64,000 nt of DNA from Letharia columbiana (Eukaryota; Ascomycota; Lecanoromycetes; Lecanorales; Parmeliaceae). The translations under genes were made by a program, and so were the position numbers. Below, one piece after another: positions 45,725-59,929 of the stretch (position 1 is the stretch's first letter; each line of letters begins with the position of its first letter). The DNA lies in contig NW_023501082.1 of NCBI RefSeq assembly GCF_014066305.1, forward strand, positions 380,691 to 444,690. The letters are read 5' to 3'. The notes under the pieces were generated by a model. That model did not search any database. It worked only from the letters and a program-made list of their open reading frames with translations, and was not told the DNA's origin.

Positions 45725-48700
45725 CGAAGATAATTTATTCTTTTAAGTCTATAGCTTCTCTACTCTAATATACGCTATATAATAAAATAAATAAGAGATA
45801 TTAGCTTTTATACTTAAGTATCTTTTAATATAAAAAAAATACTTAAACTTCTTATAAGTAAAATAGTAAATTATTATATATAATCTTTTATTATTAATTA
45901 TCTTTTCGATATAATAGTAATATTCGTTATCTTCTATCTTATCTATTATTTATTAATAATATATATCTCTTATATAAATTAATTATCTTATCGCTAGCGA
46001 GTAAATTATTTATCTTTACTTTTAAGAAAGTAAATAAAGTTAAAAAAGAGCGTTTAAAGAGTTTAGTATAGAGAGTTATAATTCGATTTTAACGCTTAAT
46101 AATTAAGATAAAGAAAGCTTCGCTTTTAAGAAAGTAAAATAAGAATAAGAAAAGAGAAGTCGATAAAGAAAGAGGAAGAGAAGTTATCGAAGAGAGAGAA
46201 GACTAATCTATTATTATTAATAGAATTTTAATAAAAAAACTTTAAATATATATTAAAGCTTCTATTATTCGCTAGAGCGATTTTCTTCTTTATCTTAATA
46301 ATCTAGATTTATAATTTTATCTTATCTCTTAAATTTCGTTAAAATCTTAGATCTCTTATTTCTTCTCTTATTTATTCTTTAATTTATTTTTTAATATTTA
46401 AGACTCTTAGCGATAGTATTAATATTTATCTAAAAATCTTAATTTTTTTAATTTCTTTTAAGTTTATAGCTTCTCTATTTTAATATATATTAAATAATAA
46501 AATAAATAAGAGATATTAACTTTTATATTTAAGTATCTTTCGATATAAAAAAAATATCTAAACTTCTTATATATAAAATAGTAAATTATTATATATAATT
46601 TTTTATTATTAATTATCTTTTTAATATAGAAGTAATATTTATTATCTTTTATCTTATCTATTATTTATTAATAATATATATCTCTTATATAAATTAATTA
46701 TCTTATCGCTAGCGAGTAAATTATTTATCTCTATTTTTAAGAAAGTAAATAAAGTTAAAAAAAGAGCGTTTATAGAGTTAAGAGTAAGAAGTTATAATTT
46801 AATTTTAATACTTAATAACTAAGATAAAGAAAGCTTTACTTTTAAAAAAGTAAAATAAAGAGAGAAAAAGAAAGTCGATAAAGAAAGAGAAGAGAGAAGT
46901 TATTAAAGAGAGAGAAGGCTAATCTATCGTTACTAATAGAATTTTAATAAAAAAACTTTAAATATATATCGAAGCTTCTATTATTCGCTAGGCGATTTTC
47001 TTCTTTATTTTAATAATCTAAATATATATAAAAGAGTTAATTTTATTAATCTAAATTTATTAATATAAAAAGCGTATTCTTATATATCTCGCGACTTTTT
47101 ATATTAAAAAGCGTTTTATAGCGTTATTAATATTAAATAATATATAATATAATAAAAATTAAGCGAATTTTAATATTAGCTTTATAAGTAGAGATAAATA
47201 ATAGATATATTATAATAAAATATATTATAATAAATTTATAGCTTTTTTATATTATCTTATCGCGAGTAATAATAAATATATAACTTTATAAGAGTTTAAT
47301 CTTAAATAATAATTATATAATTAGAGATTTTCTAATAATATATATAATATTAAATTATAATTTATCGAGTTAATAGAATATATAATTATCTTCTTATTAA
47401 GATTTATAATAACTTAATTATTATTTAATTATAATAATTATTATAATAGAGTTAACTTTTGAGATATATTAATAATTTAAATTATTATTTTTAATACTTA
47501 AATATTATCTTATAATTCAAAAATAATTATAAGATATATATTATAAGTAATAGCGAGAGTATAAGATATATAATAAATCTATTATAATAAATTTATTAAG
47601 AAAAAAAGAATAAGTGTTAAAATATAATAATAAAAATAATAATAATTAGCTTTATTTAAGCGAGCTAGTTAAAATATAAGACTTTTTACGCTAAAGCTAT
47701 ATATAGTATAATTATAATTATTATTCTTCTTTAAGCTTTCTTCTATTATAATCTTATAATCTTCTATCTCTTTTAATTATAATAATTTCTTTTCTTTATA
47801 TTATAATAAAATTAGATCTTAATTTATTAAGATTTATTTTTTAATCTTAATTATTAGAAAAGCTAGCGTCTCTATATCTATAAATCTAATTATAAAATAT
47901 TATTAAGTATTATAATTTTTTATATATATTAAAATCTTATAAATAAAGATTTCTTAAAGCTCGATAGTTAGTTTTCTAAAATAATATATCTTAATTAAAT
48001 CTTAATTAATTAAGAGCTAATCTTATTAATTATATATATAAAGACTTAAATTAAATATTTTATATTACTTTTAAGAGAGTAAACAAAGTAATATATTTAA
48101 TTATATTATATTATTATATTTTAATTAATCTTACTCTATATATAGAAAGCGAAATAACTTATTAATTATTAAGCTATTATTTTAAATAGTAATTTATATT
48201 TATAATCTATCTTTAATAAGTTAAAGTTTTATATTTATATTTAAAGCTTATATATAAATATAATTTTATCTTATTTTTAGATTTTATTTAAATTCTAAAT
48301 CTCTTATTTCTTCTCTTATTTATTTTTTTATTTCTTTTTTAATATCTTAAACTCTTAATAATAATATTATTATTTATTCTAAAATATTAATCTCTTAAAC
48401 TTCTTTTAAATTTATATCTTTTTTATTTTAATATATATTAAATAATAAAATAAATAAGAGATATTAGCTCTTATATTTAAGTATCTTTTAATATATAAAA
48501 AATACTTAAACTTCTTATATATAAAATAGTAAATTATTATATATAATCTTTTATTATTAATTATCTTCTTAATATAGAAGTAATATTTATTATCTTTTAT
48601 CTTATCTATTATTTATTAATAATATATATCTCTTATATAAATTAATTATTTTATCGCTAGCGAATAAATTATTTATCTCTATTTTTAAAAAAAGTAAATA

Positions 48701-49655
48701 AAGTTAAAAAAAGAAAGTTTAAAGAGTTAAGAGTAGAAAGTTATAATTTAATTTTAACGCTTAATAACTATAAAAGCGAAGTAAAATAAAGAAAGAGAAA
48801 GAGAAGTTAACGAAGAAAGAGTCTTATCTATTATTTATTAGTAATATATATCTCTTATATAAATTAATTATCTTATCGCTAGCGAATAAATTATTTATCT
48901 CTATTTTTAAGAGAGTAAATAAAGTTAAAAAAAGAAAGTTTAAAGAGTTAAGAGTAAAAAGTTATAATATAATTTTAATATTTAATAATTATAAAAGCGA
49001 AGTAAGATAAAAGAGAGAAAGAGAAGTTAATAAAGAAAGAGAGAAGAGAAGTTATTCGAAGAGAAGAAGACTAATATATTATCGCTAATAGAATTTTAAT
49101 AAAAAGACTTTAAATATATATCGAAGCTTCTATTATTTATAAGGCGATTTTCTTCTTTATTTTAATAATCTAAATATATATAAAAGAGTTAATTTTATTA
49201 ATCGAAATTCGTTAATATAAAAAGCGTATTTTTATATATCTCGCGATACTTTATAATAAGAAGCGTTTTATAACGCTATCGATATTAAATAATATATAAT
49301 ATAATAAAAATTAAGCGAATTTTAATTATAAGAGATATATTATAATAAATTTATTATAATAAATCTATTAAAAAGAAAAGAATAAGCGTTAAAATATAAT
49401 AATAAAAATAATAATAATTAGCTTTATTAAAGTAAGCTAATTAAAGATATAAGACTTTTTACGCTAAAGCTATATATAATATAATTATAATTATTATTCT
49501 TCTTTAAACTTTCTTCTATTATAATTTTATAATTTTTTATCTCTTTTAATTATAGTAATATAATTTCTTCTCTTTTAATTATAATAAAATTAGATCTTAA
49601 TTTATTAAGATTTATTTTTTAATCTTAATTATTAGAAAAGCTAGCGTCTACGCTA
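45725..49655. repeat. Cluster of duplicated about 0.6-2-kb segments
   Basis: A segment with landmarks AATAAGAGATATTAGCTTTTAT, TTATCGCTAGCGA and AATAGAATTTTAATAAAAA is present at about 45,730-46,260, 46,460-46,960, 48,410-48,800 and in part 48,830-49,110. A following segment (GCGTATTCTTATATATCTCGCG at 47,080 and its match at 49,225; GACTTTTTACGCTAAAGCTATA at 47,683 and 49,455) shows that about 46,460-47,870 was duplicated to about 48,400-49,650. All copies are RIP-mutated. Confidence 0.75.
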
Positions 49656-50036
49656 GAAGCTTAATAATCTTAATAATATAATATTTTTTAACCTCGACTA
49701 CTTTATAATAATTATCTTTACTTTTAATATTTTTATTTATATATATTAATAGATTTTTTTATTTATATATATTAATAAATTTTCTTATACGCTATTTTTT
49801 TATAAATCTCGAGTATTATAATCTCTAATTATTATTTTAATTATAGTAATTTCTTAATTAATAATCTAGCTATATATCTTAATTATATAAATTTATATTT
49901 ATTATTAATCTAGCTTAAATTAATATAATTTAAACTCTATAAGCTATCTATAATTATATTAATAAAAAGAAATTATTTAATTAAGATATCGAGTATAAAA
50001 CTAATTATATTCTAATATTTATTTAAAAGATTATTA

Positions 50037-50470
50037 TAAATCTAAAAAAAGTAAAGATAGATATTAAGAAAGTAAAGATAGAGGCTAAAAATATAAAGAT
50101 AGAGATTAAAAAGATTATTAAAGAGTTAAAATTAGCTATTAATAATAATATTAATATATTTTTTATTATTAAAAATTCTAAATTTAATAAAAAAGATAAG
50201 CCTCTTAATTAGAAGCTTTATAAAAGTAATAAAAACTTTATTTAATTAAGCGAGACGACTAGTTAAATAATATTAAATTTTAAAATTACTTAATTTAATA
50301 ATAATTATAAGATATAAAGACTTAACTTTAAGTTAGAATAAATAATTATTAGCGATTATAAAGTAGAGAAATATAAGTTTAAAAAACGCGGGTTTAAGAA
50401 ACGCGTAATTAAGAAACGCGTATCTAAGAAACATATATCTAAGATCGAAATAATTTCGATATCTTTATTT
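50037..50470 (+). pseudogene. Lys-rich coding relic
   Basis: One plus-strand frame starting about 50,048 stays open for 55-60 codons, which is unusual at this AT content, with a Lys/Ile/Glu heptad-like pattern (VKIDIKKVKIEAKNIKIEIK). It continues, broken only by TAA/TAG, to a four-fold 15-bp repeat near 50,385-50,455 encoding KKR(G/V)-type pentapeptides. The stops could be former Gln or Trp codons changed by RIP. The protein family is not recognisable. Confidence 0.3.
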
Positions 50471-51519
50471 ATTATCTTCTACTCTATATAGATCTTAACT
50501 AATATATATATATTTAGATAATATCTAAAGAAGCGTAAGATGATAACTACGCTTATATTAATAATTTTATTTAAATAAATTTATATTAGCTTTCGCTATT
50601 ATAATATTCTAAATAATTTATTTATCTAAAATCTTATACTAATTTAATCTTAAATTAATATTCTTAATTATTTTAAGATAATATTATTTAAAAATAATCT
50701 TATTTATATTTAATAAACTCTTATCTTAATATAAAGCGCTCTCTTCTATTATATACTCGCTTTTATTAAAATATTAATTAAGTTATAGAAGATCGTTAAT
50801 TAGTATTATATTATTTTTAATAAATTTATTTAAATTATAAATATTAAGTATATTAAATTATTCGATTTAGCGAAATTTATATTATTTATAATAGAGATTA
50901 AGAAGATTCTTAATTAATAATCGCGATATCGAAGTTATTAGCTATATTAAGAAGATTTATAAAGAATATTAATTAAAAGTAAAGAAGAGAGACTTAAATC
51001 TTATCTCTTAATATATTACTTATTTTCTTTTTAACTATATATCTAAGATATCTTAATTAAATTAAGAAATATAAGAGAGTAATAGAGAAGAAGTATATTA
51101 AAGATATATTAAGGGAATTTTTATAAGCCTTTAAATATATAATCTTCTTTCTTCTTTCTTCGAGTTCTCTCTTTTTATAAATATAAGAAACTTAAATAAT
51201 TATTTAGATATTATATTAATATTTCTCTAGCTACTTAAAAATATATAGTTAGAGAATTTATATAAATTTAATTACTCGCTAATTAATAATAATTAAAAAT
51301 ATAAAGATTTTTCTTATAATAGTTAATATATATATTATAGAGATATTAAAGCGCGATATAGTATCTTAGATTTCTCTTATAAAGATTAATATAACGAATC
51401 TAAAGAATATAATTCTTAAGGAAGCTTTTTATTTTCTTTAAATTATTAATCTCTATAATCTCTAAATTAAATATTTCTTAAAGTAAGCGATATTATTAAA
51501 AGTAAGATAGCGAATAAAA

Positions 51520-51665
51520 GAATATAAATAAGGATTAGAATATAAATAGAGAGAATATAAATAAGAGAGAATATAAATAGAGAGAATATAAATAGAAGAT
51601 ACGAATACGAATAGAGAATTGAGAGAATATAAATAGAGAGAATATAAATAGAGATAAGTAGTTAA
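51520..51665. repeat. 15-bp minisatellite
   Basis: About eight imperfect copies of GAGAGAATATAAATA, interrupted by a GATACGAATACGAATA variant near 51,600. Purine-rich on the plus strand. Confidence 0.8.
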
Positions 51666-52149
51666 ATAAAGCGAATAAGAATAAAAGTATTAGATTAGAT
51701 TAGAAAATAAAGAAATAAAGATTATACTATTATAAGCGAAAATAATAATCTTAATTAAATAAGATTTAATAATCTAATAATCTTATAATAGAGAAAAGTA
51801 TACTTTTATCTATAAATCGATAATTTATACTTTTAATTATATCTTATTAACGTTATTAAATAAATCTTAATTAATTAAGATCTAATACTAGTAATATATA
51901 CTTTTAAATTTCTAATTAATTTATAATTTATAAACTCTTCTATATATTCTATAATAGCGAATTTATATAGAATCTTATATATATAAATAGTCTATATTTA
52001 AGAATTAGTTTATTATATATATAAAGATAAATCTATTATCTTACGCGTAATATTTTTATACTTTAATTAAGAGCGTAATATTATATTTAAATCTCTTTCT
52101 ATCTTTTAACTCTCTTTCAACTTATCTATTATTTATTAGTTATTCTTAT

Positions 52150-52610
52150 AATATATTACTTTTAACTCTTCGCTATTATTCTATCGCTAGACTCTATTAA
52201 CTATTTTCTCTTCGCGTTTATTAACTTCGCTATTTTGATTAAAAATATATTTAAAAAGCGTTAACGTTACTTTTAACTCTTCGTTATTATTCTTATTCGC
52301 TAGACTCTATTAGCTATTTTCTCTTCGCGTTTATTAACTTCGCTATTTTGATTAAAGATATATTTAAAAAGCGTTAATATTACTTTTGATTTTTTGTTAT
52401 TATCTTATTATTAAACTCTATTAACTATTTTCTCTTTGTATTTATTAACTTCGCTATTTCGATTAAAGATATATTTAAAGAGCGTTAATTTTTTTTTTAT
52501 TATTTTATTAACTCTATTAATTATTTTCTCTTTTATTTATTAACTTCGCTATCTCGATTAAAAATATATTTAAAAAAGATTAACTCTCTTTTTCTATTAA
52601 GTATTTATTT
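52150..52610. repeat. Four tandem units of about 96-113 bp
   Basis: The anchor ACTCTATTAACTATTTTCTCTT (with small variants) recurs at 52,191, 52,304, 52,415 and 52,511, each followed by TTTATTAACTTCGCTAT and GATTAAAAATATATTTAAA. The units keep several TpG (TTTTGATT, TTTTTGTT), which is unusual for this block. Confidence 0.8.
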
Positions 52611-55600
52611 AATATAAATATATTAACGCTAGATATCTTAATTAAATATATTAATAATTTATATAAAACTCTTATCTTTATATTAGATAGAAGAAGACTA
52701 TACTTTATTATACTCTATATCTTATATATAGACTTAAAATTCTATTATTAATATTAATTAGTAAAGTCGATAATTAAATAATAATAAATATCTATATCTA
52801 TAATAAATAATTACGATTTATATTTAATTATATATTAAAACTTATATATAAATTTAATATTCTCTTTTTAATATTAATTAATAAGATTAATAAATAAGTA
52901 ATAATAATAACTTATATCTATAAGTAACGTCGATCACCTTTTAATATTATTATCTATCTCTCTTTTAATTAAAAAAGTAATCTAATTATCTAGCTTATTC
53001 TTAATTTATAAAAGACTCTATATAATATATTAGCTTTAGCGCTATCAAATCTCGCTATATAAATATATAATTTCTATTCTTAACATATTTATAGAGTTAT
53101 TAAACTCTATTAAATAATCTTAACACTTTAATTACACTTTTTATTCGCTTTTATATAAATTAAATATTATCTATTAACTATATTAATCTATAAATAACTA
53201 TAATTAATTATTATTTATATTTAAGTCGTTCGAGCTTATAATCTCTTTAAATATTTATAAATATATATATATTCGCGTATAGAAATATATTAATCTTCTT
53301 ACTAAATTATCTTTAAAGCGATTATCTATTTATAAGCTCTTTTAGATCTATATATAGTTAAGATTATAATTAAAAATAAATTTATAACTAGAATTAAATA
53401 TTAATATTTATTATTCTATTTAAATATTTAGATATAATCTACTTCGCTTTAAAATATATTTATCTTTATTATAAACTCTTTTTAAGATTAAGTTTAATAC
53501 GCGTAATAATAATATATAAATATTATTAATAGTAAGCTAGCGTATATTAGATCTCTCTATATAAAGATAAATATTAAAATCTTTAATAGCGTCTCTAATT
53601 TAATTTATTAATTATTATTATAATACTATATTATTAATTAAAAGTATTATATAAATTAATATTAATAATAGAGAGCTTAATATATATTCTAATAAAATCG
53701 CGTTCTATTAATAACGCTTATTATTTTAATTATTTAGAATATATAATAAAGTCGCTTAATAATATAAGTTATAGAAATAAGAGTTTAATTATATATATTC
53801 TATGTAGACTATATTCTATCAACTATTATATATTATAAGATTTATTATCTTATCTATTCTATATTAGCTTATAGATCTTTTATTTATTATTTATCTAACT
53901 TATACTTCTATAGCTCTTTTATTTATATTATCTTCTTAAAAAGTTTCTTTATAATTAAGATTAATATAAATTAGAAGAATAATAGATAACTCTTATTTAA
54001 TAATTAATCTCACTTATTTACTTTTTATATAAACTATATAAAATAATTTTATTATTATACGCGATATATTTAACTTAATTTTATAATATATAATAGAATA
54101 AGATAATTATTTTTACAAATTCTCTATAATTATAATTAATCTAGATTTATATAATAATAAATAATTATAAAAAGAATTAGTCTCTAATTTACTATAAGAT
54201 AATTTTATTATATTACTCGCGATATTTATAACTTTAATTAAAAGCGTAAAGCTATTTATATAAGTCTTCTTTTTAAATAACTCTTTTAAGAATATCTCGC
54301 TACTCGAGAGAAATACTTATTTTCTCTTATCAATATATTAAGACGCTAGCTTTCGAGCGATCTACTAAAAAGCTTTATTCTTCTTCTTATTCTTATAAGA
54401 AATTCGAGTTCTTATTATTATTCCCCTCTCCTCTTTATATCTTATATATTCTTCTCTTTCTCTTTATATCTTATACGCTCTTATTAATTAATAAACTTAT
54501 AGTCTTTTTATATTATTTCTTCTTTCTACTTCTCGCTATTTTTATATCTTAATTACTCGCTTTAATACTTTATCTTATTTATAAAATATTTAAGAATCTT
54601 TAAAGATATCTTAAATTTATTAATAACTTCTACGCTAATAAAGCGATTAATAAATATCTTATTATTTATCTACTCTATCTTATTATTATTCTCTTTCTTT
54701 ATATTCTTCTCTCTCTTATAATTTTATACTTATTTATATTACGCGAAAAGTTTCTTATTATAATATTAATTAATAATTAAAATTTTATATTCTAATTTAT
54801 ATTTATTATTAATTTTTTTAAATATTAATATTTATAAATAATTAAGAAAGATTATATATATATTCTATCGTCGCGTAAATAATACTATTTATATTAAAGA
54901 ATTAAAGATTATAAATATCTAATAATAATCTAATTTATAATATTATCTATTAAATTTCTTTAAGAAAAGCTATATTTATAATAATATTTAGATATAAATT
55001 TTTTAAGATATAAAGAGTAAATTAAAAATAATAATAAATAATTATTTAGTATAATGTTAAGGCGCTAGATCTAATTCTTAATCTTATAAGATCTAATAAA
55101 TTAATCTTATTTTCTAATATATTTTAAATAAAAATCTTATATTCTTCGCGATTAAGTTAATTATTAATAATATATCTATTATAACTCGATTTATATAGTC
55201 TTATTAACGCTTTTATTAATAATATTTTATATATTATAATAAATATTATAAACGTTTTATCGAATATCGCGAATTCGCTATTATTATTAATATCTATATA
55301 TTAAATTTACTAATTAATTAATTATCTTAATAATATTAATAAAATTAATATCGCTATTAACGCTATTATAAAAGTCTATTAAGCGAAGATTAATATATTT
55401 AAATATAATTTATAGCTAAGTCGTTAGATATAATTTATAAACTTTCTATATTTTATCTAATATTAATCTACGCTATAGATTATTAATTATATTAATATCT
55501 TAAATTAACTTTAGAATATTAATAACGTATTATAAAATCTTTATTATATCTTTTAGAAAAAGAATATATCTTTATAATTTAGAGAGTAGTATTAAAGTTT

Positions 55601-58600
55601 TATAATATATAGCGAGACGTAAATAGCGAATATTAGAAGAACTTTAAACTCGAAGATATATAAAGAATATATAGATATTTCTCGAGAAATAAGATTATTA
55701 GATAAATATATATTATCTAAAATATATTATTAATTAGCTATAAAGATAAATTAAAAGAGCGAATATATATATCGTAATATATTACTATATATATACTCTT
55801 TATAAGATATATACGCGAATATAGAAAAAGTACTTAATCTTATCTATAATTTATATATTATAATTATATAGAAATACGCTATATTTAAAGTTTTAGAATT
55901 TAGATATAAAATCGATTCGCGTTAAGATAGTCTTCGCGTTAAGATAACTCTTATATTAAGTATAGCGTATTCTTATATAATTAAGTCTTATATAATTTTT
56001 ATTTATTCTCTTATATTATATATTCTATTATTTATAATAATAAAAACTATAAAAACTATAAATTAGTAAATTTATTCTAAGATTATAGTATTTATAGTTA
56101 TTTAATTAATTATTTTATTATTATATAATATATAATAGTAGAAATATAGATAATTATAGCGAGTATTATTTATATAACTTACTATATTAATAATAAACTC
56201 TTTATTTAAATTATTCTCTTTTAGAGTTATATTATTATTCTCTCTTTTATTTATATCTATATATTCTATATATAGCTTTATTTTTACTTTAGAGTATATC
56301 GCTTAGATATTAAAAGTTTTTCTAGCGCTAAGAAGTTTTTCTAAGATTATTTATATATTTAGAAAGATCTTAACTACTCTTATATTAAATATATTTAATT
56401 ATATATCTATATATCTATATATCTATATATTTATTTATATATACGTTATTTCTATATAATTATAACTATTTACGAGTACTAAGTTATCTCTTATATCGAT
56501 TTTCTCTTATCTTAAATAGTTTTAATTTAAAGTATATAAGTAAAAAGTAAAGCGAAAAATATATAGAAAGTACTTTTTAAGATATATATATATTATTAGT
56601 CTTCTATTTAATAATCTTTTATAATTATAAATCTTATATAAATATTATTTATTACTCTTATAATCGAAATATAGTTAAGAAATAAAATAACTTTTCTTCT
56701 TTACTCTTATTAAAAGTAATATCTATATTATCTTAATTTAATAATTAAATCTTTAAGATTAAAGATATAATATTATTATCTAGCGATATTAGATTTAATA
56801 GCCTCTATATAATAATATCTATATTCTTCTTAATCTCTTAAATTTATCGCTAATCTTCGCTTTTAATATTCTTAATATCTATATTTATAATTAGCTTAAT
56901 CTTTATTAATATAATTAATTATAATAAGCTTAATTATGACTACGCTTTAAGATCTTTATCTTTAAAAATTAAATATTTTAATCTTCGATTAAGAGATTTA
57001 ATATAAAGCTTAAGAATATTATAATATAATATTATAATCTCTAAAATATTAAAGATAATATAATATATTATCTTTATAAGACTTATTTTTAACTATATCG
57101 AGCTTTAAAAGCTATTATTATATTTTAATATAGATAATAAAAAGATAGATTTATAGAAGTCTATAGAAAAGATATCTATTAGTTAGAAATTTACTTTAAT
57201 AAGAGAATAAAGATATTAGATATAAATATATTCTATAAAATAAAATAGATCTTATTTATTGTAATCGAGTTTTATAGCTTATTTTAAGCTCGATATAAAT
57301 TATTATTAATAATATCTTTCTCTTTTATTATTATTTACTCGATATTAAAGTCTTATATTATATAAAGATAATAGACTTTAATAAGAGTTATAATCTTATA
57401 TTCTTAAGAGATTATTAAATTTAAGACTTATATTCGCTTATATATATTAAAATCGAGAATTTCGATATCTTATAATATCTTCTTATATTTCTAATATTAC
57501 TTTATATTAAATAGATATCGCTTAAAGATAATATTTAGTTTCTTAATACGCGTTTAATATTATTACTATAGAGACTTAATTTACTTCTTTAATAATCGCT
57601 ATTAACTCTTTAATAAAAGCTATATTATTAATAAATAATACTTTTAATATTCTTTTCTTCTTTAGATATAATTAAATTTATTTTATTAGATTATATAGTC
57701 GACTAATATCTAATCTTTTAAATATTTAATAGAAATATATAATTTAATTATTAATTAAGTCGATCGTCTTCGTTAATATATTTATTATTTTATCTTTATC
57801 TTATCTTTGAGTAATTAACTTTTTCTTTATTTATTTATATTCTTTTTTTTAATTAATTATTTCTAAATATAGCTTCTATATCTCTTACGCTATAGACCTT
57901 TTATCGATCTATTATAGCGATTAAGATTATATTATTTTTACTTTATTTCTAATATATCTCATACTCGATTAAAGAATAGATTCTTTATCTTTTATCTCTT
58001 ATTTTCTCTTTTTATTATAGATTTATAATTTACTATATTACGATTTATTATATTATAATTTACTATATTATAAAGAAGATATTTAAGAATTTCTATAAGT
58101 TTCTCTTTAATATTAATAGAAGAGTTTATTATTATTATAACTACTCTTAATTATTTAAATCTTATAAAAAGTTTATCTTATATAAATTAGCTTTCTCTAT
58201 TATAATAATCTTTTAAAATAATAAAATTCTTAATTATATCTCTATCGAGTTTATTTATATCGCGAGATATATTAAATAATTAAAAGCTAAAATTAATAAT
58301 AATAATAAAGTCTAGATTATACTTATTATTTTTTATAGTCTTATAATAGATCTTAATTAACTTTAATAACGTAATTATTTATATATTATACTCTCTATTA
58401 AATTTATCTTTATGAGACGATCTATTTTAAAAATAAGAATATCTATTAAACTATAGACTTTCTCGAGAGAGAGATCTTAATTTTAAACTTATCTATTATA
58501 ATTAAATTATTTTTATTTAATATAGTTATAGTTAATCTTAATAGATATTAAGATATAAAGATAATAGATAGTATAAAGAATATCGTTAAATCTCGCTAGC

Positions 58601-59929
58601 TAATCTTTAAATATACTTTCTTTAGCGTTAATTAATATAAGAATTTAATATCTAAGATAATAATATATAATAGCTTATAGATAAGATTTAAAATAATTAA
58701 GATTAGCGAATATCGCTAAAAATTAATACTAATAAAATATTAATAAGTAATTATTATTTTTCTTATATATTATTTAGTATTCGCTATAAATATTATAAAA
58801 CGCTCTAAAAAGTAAGATATAAAATCTTTCGCGTTATCTAGAATAAATAAATAAATAAAGTATATAAGAATAATAATTTCGCTAGAATAATTTTACTTTA
58901 TAATTCTCGCTATCTACTTATCTATAGTAGTTTAATCTTTATAATAAATAATATATCTCGAGAGAGTATTATTCGCTTTTTAGATAATTCTCTCTTATTT
59001 TAGATTAGCTAGTATATTATAAGCTAATAATCTTATTCGCTAATATATTCTTCTTTAATTAATTACTCTTTTATATAAGTTTTTAAATAAATAATTAAAT
59101 TTCGAATAATATAAATAACTTATTTATTTATTTTAATATTATTATTAATAGCTTAATTAAGATAGATAATTATTATAAATATAAAATCTTTATCTAATCT
59201 AATTATAATTATAGATAAAAAAGTTAAAGAGATTCTTCGAGATAAGACTTTTAATCGCGATTCTAATTTAAAGAGAATATTAAAATTTAATAAAGATCTC
59301 GATAAATATAAAGTAGAGAATATTAATAATTAATTAATTATTATAAAAGATTTAGAGATTAATATAGATTTAAATAGAGATAATAAAGTTAGTATAAAAA
59401 AGATATAGAATCTATTAAGATTAAGAAATAATAATAGAAATAAGATTAGCGATAAATATAGATATAAGATACTTTATAAGAGCGTATCTATATCTTAAAT
59501 TATATATATATTAAATTATTATAAAAATCGATCTTAAATAAAAATATATTATTATATTCGAAAGTCTTATAAAGTTTTATTATTCTAATAATTATATAAT
59601 AATTATATTATTTTATATTATTGAGCTATCTTTAAACTAGCTTAGAATTCTTCGCTAGCGTATTATCTAATTAATTAATAACGCGAAGTTTATTTTAAAT
59701 TAGCTTTCGCGATATTATAAATTAAGAAAATATTTATTACTAGATTTATAAAGCGTACTTTTTTTGCTAATTACTCGCTCTTTAGACTTTCTTTATATCT
59801 ATTTAAATATATTTAATATTTAAAAAATAATTTTATTATAAGTTTACTCGCCTTTAGCTCTTAATTAATCGAGATTTAATTTTTATTAATTTATACTATA
59901 AGCGTTATAAGCGCTATATCTTTTTATAT

